Part shown: piece after piece, positions 50,474-52,942 of the stretch
How positions within the stretch are numbered: the stretch's first letter is position 1
Layout: the number at the start of each line of letters is the position of its first letter
From: Bacteroidales bacterium
GTDB taxonomy: Bacteria > Bacteroidota > Bacteroidia > Bacteroidales > UBA12077
Length of the DNA stretch: 52,942 nucleotides
Assembly (NCBI GenBank): GCA_019038645.1
Contig: JAHOYT010000058.1
Location: 1 to 52,942 of the forward strand
Direction of reading: 5' to 3'
Notes under the pieces: model-generated
The model's input: the letters and a program-made list of their open reading frames with translations, nothing else
Told to the model about the DNA's origin: nothing
Databases searched by the model: none
Translations under genes and position numbers: made by a program

Positions 50474-51781
50474 ATGAATATATATCCGGAAGATATCGAC
50501 CTTCGATCAAAAGAAGAAATTAAAACTTACCAGGAAGAGCAATTAAGAGAGCTCTTAAAATATGTAAATAAGAACTCAAAGTTTTATTCCGATCTTTTTA
50601 AAGAGAACAATATCAATATAAACGATATCAAAACAACTGAAGATCTTCAGAAAATTCCTTTTACAACAAAAGATGATCTTTTCGAGCAGAATGATGATTT
50701 TATTTGTGTTGATCGCCAAAAAATAGTAGACTATATTACCACTTCCGGAACAATGGGCGATCCTGTTACATTTGCTATGACTGATGCTGATTTAGAACGA
50801 TTGGCGTACAACGAATATATTTCTTTTAAATGTTCAGATGGAAATCCTGACGATATTTACCAGTTAATGGTTACACTTGATCGCCGGTTTATGGCTGGTT
50901 TAGCTTACTTCTTAGGAATAAAGAAAATGGGTGCAGGAATGGTTCGTGTCGGAAATGGCATGATTGAATTACAGTGGGATACTATTCGAAGAATTAAACC
51001 AAATGCATTAATTGCAGTTCCCTCATTTATTTTAAAACTGATTGAATATGCCGAAGCTAATGGAATCGATTATAAAAACTCAAGCATTAAAAAAGCTATT
51101 TGTATTGGAGAATCATTACGAAATCCAGATTTCACACTTAATACACTCGGACAACGAATAAAAGATAAATGGGATATTAAATTGTATTCTACTTATGCCT
51201 CAACAGAAATGGGTGCTGCTTTTGCAGAGTGTGGAAATAGTATTGGCGGACATCATCGTCCTGAATTACTTATAGTTGAATTTGTAGATGAATATAACAA
51301 TCCTGTTGCTGAAGGCGAAGCCGGAGAGTTGGTTATTACAACGCTTGGTGTAGAAGGTATGCCGTTAATCCGATTTAAAACCGGCGATGTAGTTGAATAT
51401 CATACCGAAGCTTGTGAATGCGGAAGGAGCTCCATGCGTTTAGGACCAGTAATTGGCCGTAAAAACGAAATGATCAAATATAAAGGAACCACATTATATC
51501 CACCTGCATTGTATGATATTTTAAACGATATGGAATATGTAGAAAACTATATTATAGAAGTTTCTACAAACCAGATTGGTACAGATGACATTTTAATTCG
51601 TATTGCAATAAACGGAAATAAACCTGAAAATTTTGAGAAATTAATTAAAGATCATTTCAGAGCAAAATTAAGAGTTGCTCCTACCATTCAGTTCGAATCA
51701 AAAGAGGAAATTAATAAAATCAAGTTCCCTGAGTTGAAGCGCAAACCTGTTGTATTTATTGATAAAAGGAAGAAGAAATAG
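50474..51781 (+). CDS. Phenylacetate-CoA ligase-like adenylate-forming enzyme
   Basis: The 435-aa protein belongs to the PaaK-like branch of adenylating enzymes. It has the P-loop TTSGTMGDP (89-97), YSTYASTEMG, the RFKTGDVVEY core motif and a Cys-rich CECGRSS segment that may bind zinc. It activates a carboxylic acid with ATP and attaches it to CoA or an ACP. The neighbouring TAL makes 4-coumarate, so this aryl acid is a natural substrate; that is inference. It has its own promoter with the same -7 box as TAL. Confidence 0.9.
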   Translation: MNIYPEDIDLRSKEEIKTYQEEQLRELLKYVNKNSKFYSDLFKENNININDIKTTEDLQKIPFTTKDDLFEQNDDFICVDRQKIVDYITTSGTMGDPVTFAMTDADLERLAYNEYISFKCSDGNPDDIYQLMVTLDRRFMAGLAYFLGIKKMGAGMVRVGNGMIELQWDTIRRIKPNALIAVPSFILKLIEYAEANGIDYKNSSIKKAICIGESLRNPDFTLNTLGQRIKDKWDIKLYSTYASTEMGAAFAECGNSIGGHHRPELLIVEFVDEYNNPVAEGEAGELVITTLGVEGMPLIRFKTGDVVEYHTEACECGRSSMRLGPVIGRKNEMIKYKGTTLYPPALYDILNDMEYVENYIIEVSTNQIGTDDILIRIAINGNKPENFEKLIKDHFRAKLRVAPTIQFESKEEINKIKFPELKRKPVVFIDKRKKK

Positions 51782-51830
51782 ATTACTTAAATTAACATAC
51801 CAATTTATACATTGAAATGTAGCTTTTATC

Positions 51831-51838
51831 TATATTTG
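51831..51838 (+). promoter_or_regulatory. -7 box for the 51908 gene, overlapping a palindrome
   Basis: TATATTTG fits TAnnTTTG. Its end overlaps a perfect 12-bp palindrome TTGTTATAACAA (51836-51847), which would sit at the transcription start and could be an operator. Confidence 0.55.
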
Positions 51839-51850
51839 TTATAACAACAA

Positions 51851-51860
51851 GTTGTACACA
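51851..51860. repeat. Left copy of a 10-bp inverted repeat flanking the 51908 gene
   Basis: GTTGTACACA. Its exact reverse complement lies at 52653-52662 just after the gene's stop codon. Confidence 0.7.
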
Positions 51861-51907
51861 ATTATCGAAGCCACAACATCAACAATTGATTATTTAAAAT
51901 TTACGTT

Positions 51908-52651
51908 ATGAGACACATCTTTTTATTATTTTTCTTATTTACTTTTTTTGCTAGTTTTTCAAATAATGCGAAAGCTCCTAGAAAGGAAAATCTTGATAGT
52001 ATTGTAAGTCTCTTACGGGCTAAATTGGAAATTGAAAAAACTGATAAAGAGAAATTAGATAGTTTTAATATTGAATTGAAAAATCAATTAATAATTTATA
52101 AAGCTAAAGAAGACTATTTCGCAGCAGCTTTGGGAGATCAATCTAATAGATTTGCTTTAATAGTTACAGGATTATTAGCATTTATGGCTCTACTCTCCTT
52201 TTCATGGTATAAAGTTGAGAAAATGAAAATTAATAATAAATTTAATTCTTTTAGAGAAGAATTTAATGAAATGAAAAACGAATACAAATGCATGGAAAGT
52301 GACCTTAATAGTAATAACGCTAATTCGTGTGTATTGATAGCTCAAACTTTACTTGAAGATAACGATTTCGTAGGAGCATTTCAGTATAGAATAAAAGCTG
52401 TTTGGGGTGGTTGTAAAAGTCAATCATTATTAGATAATAAAGACTATTCTTTTGTACCAGAAGTTTCTAACCTTAAGAACGCTATTGAGCATTTAGATGA
52501 AATTAAAAAAGATGTTAACTTAAAAGAAAAATTATCAAAAAACCGAGCTGCAATAAATGAATATATTGAGACAATCCAGAAAACAAAAAATGAAGATATA
52601 AAAGATTTATGTGCTGAAATCAGAATTTCAATGAAAAATTACTTGAAATAA
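51908..52651 (+). CDS. Unknown membrane protein with coiled coil
   Basis: I do not recognise this 247-aa protein. It has a signal peptide or N-terminal anchor (about 1-19), a charged coiled-coil stretch (about 25-72), one membrane helix (about 81-98, FALIVTGLLAFMALLSF) followed by a second coiled coil (about 103-135) and a helical cytoplasmic C-terminus. The sequence has no catalytic motif. It is flanked by a 10-bp inverted repeat (51851-51860 and 52653-52662), a sign it may be a mobile or cassette-like unit. Confidence 0.65.
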   Translation: MRHIFLLFFLFTFFASFSNNAKAPRKENLDSIVSLLRAKLEIEKTDKEKLDSFNIELKNQLIIYKAKEDYFAAALGDQSNRFALIVTGLLAFMALLSFSWYKVEKMKINNKFNSFREEFNEMKNEYKCMESDLNSNNANSCVLIAQTLLEDNDFVGAFQYRIKAVWGGCKSQSLLDNKDYSFVPEVSNLKNAIEHLDEIKKDVNLKEKLSKNRAAINEYIETIQKTKNEDIKDLCAEIRISMKNYLK

Positions 52652-52652
52652 C

Positions 52653-52662
52653 TGTGTACAAC
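52653..52662. repeat. Right copy of the 10-bp inverted repeat
   Basis: TGTGTACAAC, exact reverse complement of 51851-51860, two bases after the stop codon at 52651. Confidence 0.7.
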
Positions 52663-52784
52663 AATGCATCATAAAACATAAGGGTTTCAGATGTTTATTT
52701 AAGTTTTTGCAAGAAATTAGTTCCGCCAACTTTCTCACAACCAAAGGGCGTAAATCTGCGATTTGACGGGTAAATAAAAAAAGC

Positions 52785-52792
52785 TAAATTTG
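52785..52792 (+). promoter_or_regulatory. Possible -7 box for a gene beyond the window
   Basis: TAAATTTG fits TAnnTTTG; no start codon with an open frame follows before the window end. Confidence 0.35.
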
Positions 52793-52909
52793 TGTCTAAT
52801 CGCAAATTCGGCTCAGCATAAAACTGATAAGTAAGTGTTTCAAAACCTCTTACGTTTCATATGCGAAGCCGTTGTGGGTAATGCCAAGAAATGAACTTTC
52901 CTGAAATAG

Positions 52910-52930
52910 GTTGACTAAAAATTAGTCAAC
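52910..52930. repeat. Perfect 9-bp stem hairpin
   Basis: GTTGACTAA (52910-52918) and TTAGTCAAC (52922-52930) around AAA. It is not followed by a T-run, so it could be an operator or an element end rather than a terminator. Confidence 0.55.
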
Positions 52931-52942
52931 TTATTATAAAAA

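Larger units (their letters stand above)
52663..52942. other. Non-coding right end of the window
   Basis: No gene is seen. It contains a -7-like box TAAATTTG (52785-52792), which could serve a gene beyond the edge, and a perfect hairpin GTTGACTAA-AAA-TTAGTCAAC (52910-52930) near the end. Confidence 0.5.

Noticed and set aside
12841-51781. Classical flexirubin (dialkylresorcinol) cluster
   Set aside because: No DarA- or DarB-like gene is present in the window.

Overview
The window looks like a chromosomal piece of an AT-rich member of the Bacteroidota. The evidence is the TAnnTTTG-type -7 boxes in front of several genes, a TonB-dependent receptor with a CarboxypepD_reg-like N-terminus, a TPR/PD40/OmpA envelope protein, weak Shine-Dalgarno sites and intergenic inverted repeats of a kind common in that phylum. 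A genus cannot be named from the sequence alone.

Region 1 (1-12800) is mostly ordinary: comB-like phosphatase, gcvT, a PD40/OmpA protein and a TPR protein on the minus strand, then an Hpt/STAS signalling pair, an RNase H protein with an extra N-terminal domain, a flavin reductase, a TonB-dependent receptor, a B12-type radical SAM protein, a secreted superoxide-reductase-like protein and an unknown secreted protein on the plus strand. A bidirectional terminator at 12756-12780 closes it.

Region 2 (12841-20846, minus strand) is one tight operon read leftwards: HTH-like protein, BtrH-like acyltransferase, ACP, sulfotransferase, B12-type radical SAM, a 125-aa unknown, a second ACP, an AcpS-type phosphopantetheinyl transferase, a FabD-like acyltransferase lacking the carboxylate-binding Arg, an NAD-dependent epimerase/3beta-HSD-like SDR and a steroid-5-alpha-reductase-like membrane enzyme.

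Region 3 (21242-51781, plus strand) diverges from it across a 395-bp promoter region. It is an aryl-polyene/flexirubin-type type II polyketide cluster: tyrosine ammonia-lyase, ketoreductase, ketosynthases, two ACPs, an LpxL-like acyltransferase, a B12-type radical SAM, two dehydratases with complementary catalytic residues, a second HTH/BtrH pair, an ABC exporter, a thioesterase, a KS/CLF pair, a stand-alone half-KS, a polysaccharide deacetylase, LolA-like and DUF3261-like envelope proteins, GT2-DUF2062, an MMPL-PlsC-methyltransferase fusion, two phytoene-desaturase-like flavoproteins, a C45-type Ntn hydrolase and a phenylacetate-CoA-ligase-like adenylating enzyme.

Inferred pathway: TAL makes 4-coumarate from tyrosine, the ligase activates it, and the KS/CLF, KR and paired dehydratases on ACPs build a polyene. 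The acyltransferases, BtrH-like enzymes, methyltransferase, glycosyltransferase and possibly the sulfotransferase then tailor and attach it, and MMPL/LolA/lipoprotein deliver it to the outer membrane. No DarA/DarB-type dialkylresorcinol genes are present, so the final conjugate is probably not a classical flexirubin. The twin HTH-BtrH pairs are the most distinctive part. From 36966 to 50370 the cluster is peppered with REP/MITE-like inverted repeats, two of which reach into the 5' ends of genes. The window ends with an unknown membrane protein flanked by a 10-bp inverted repeat.
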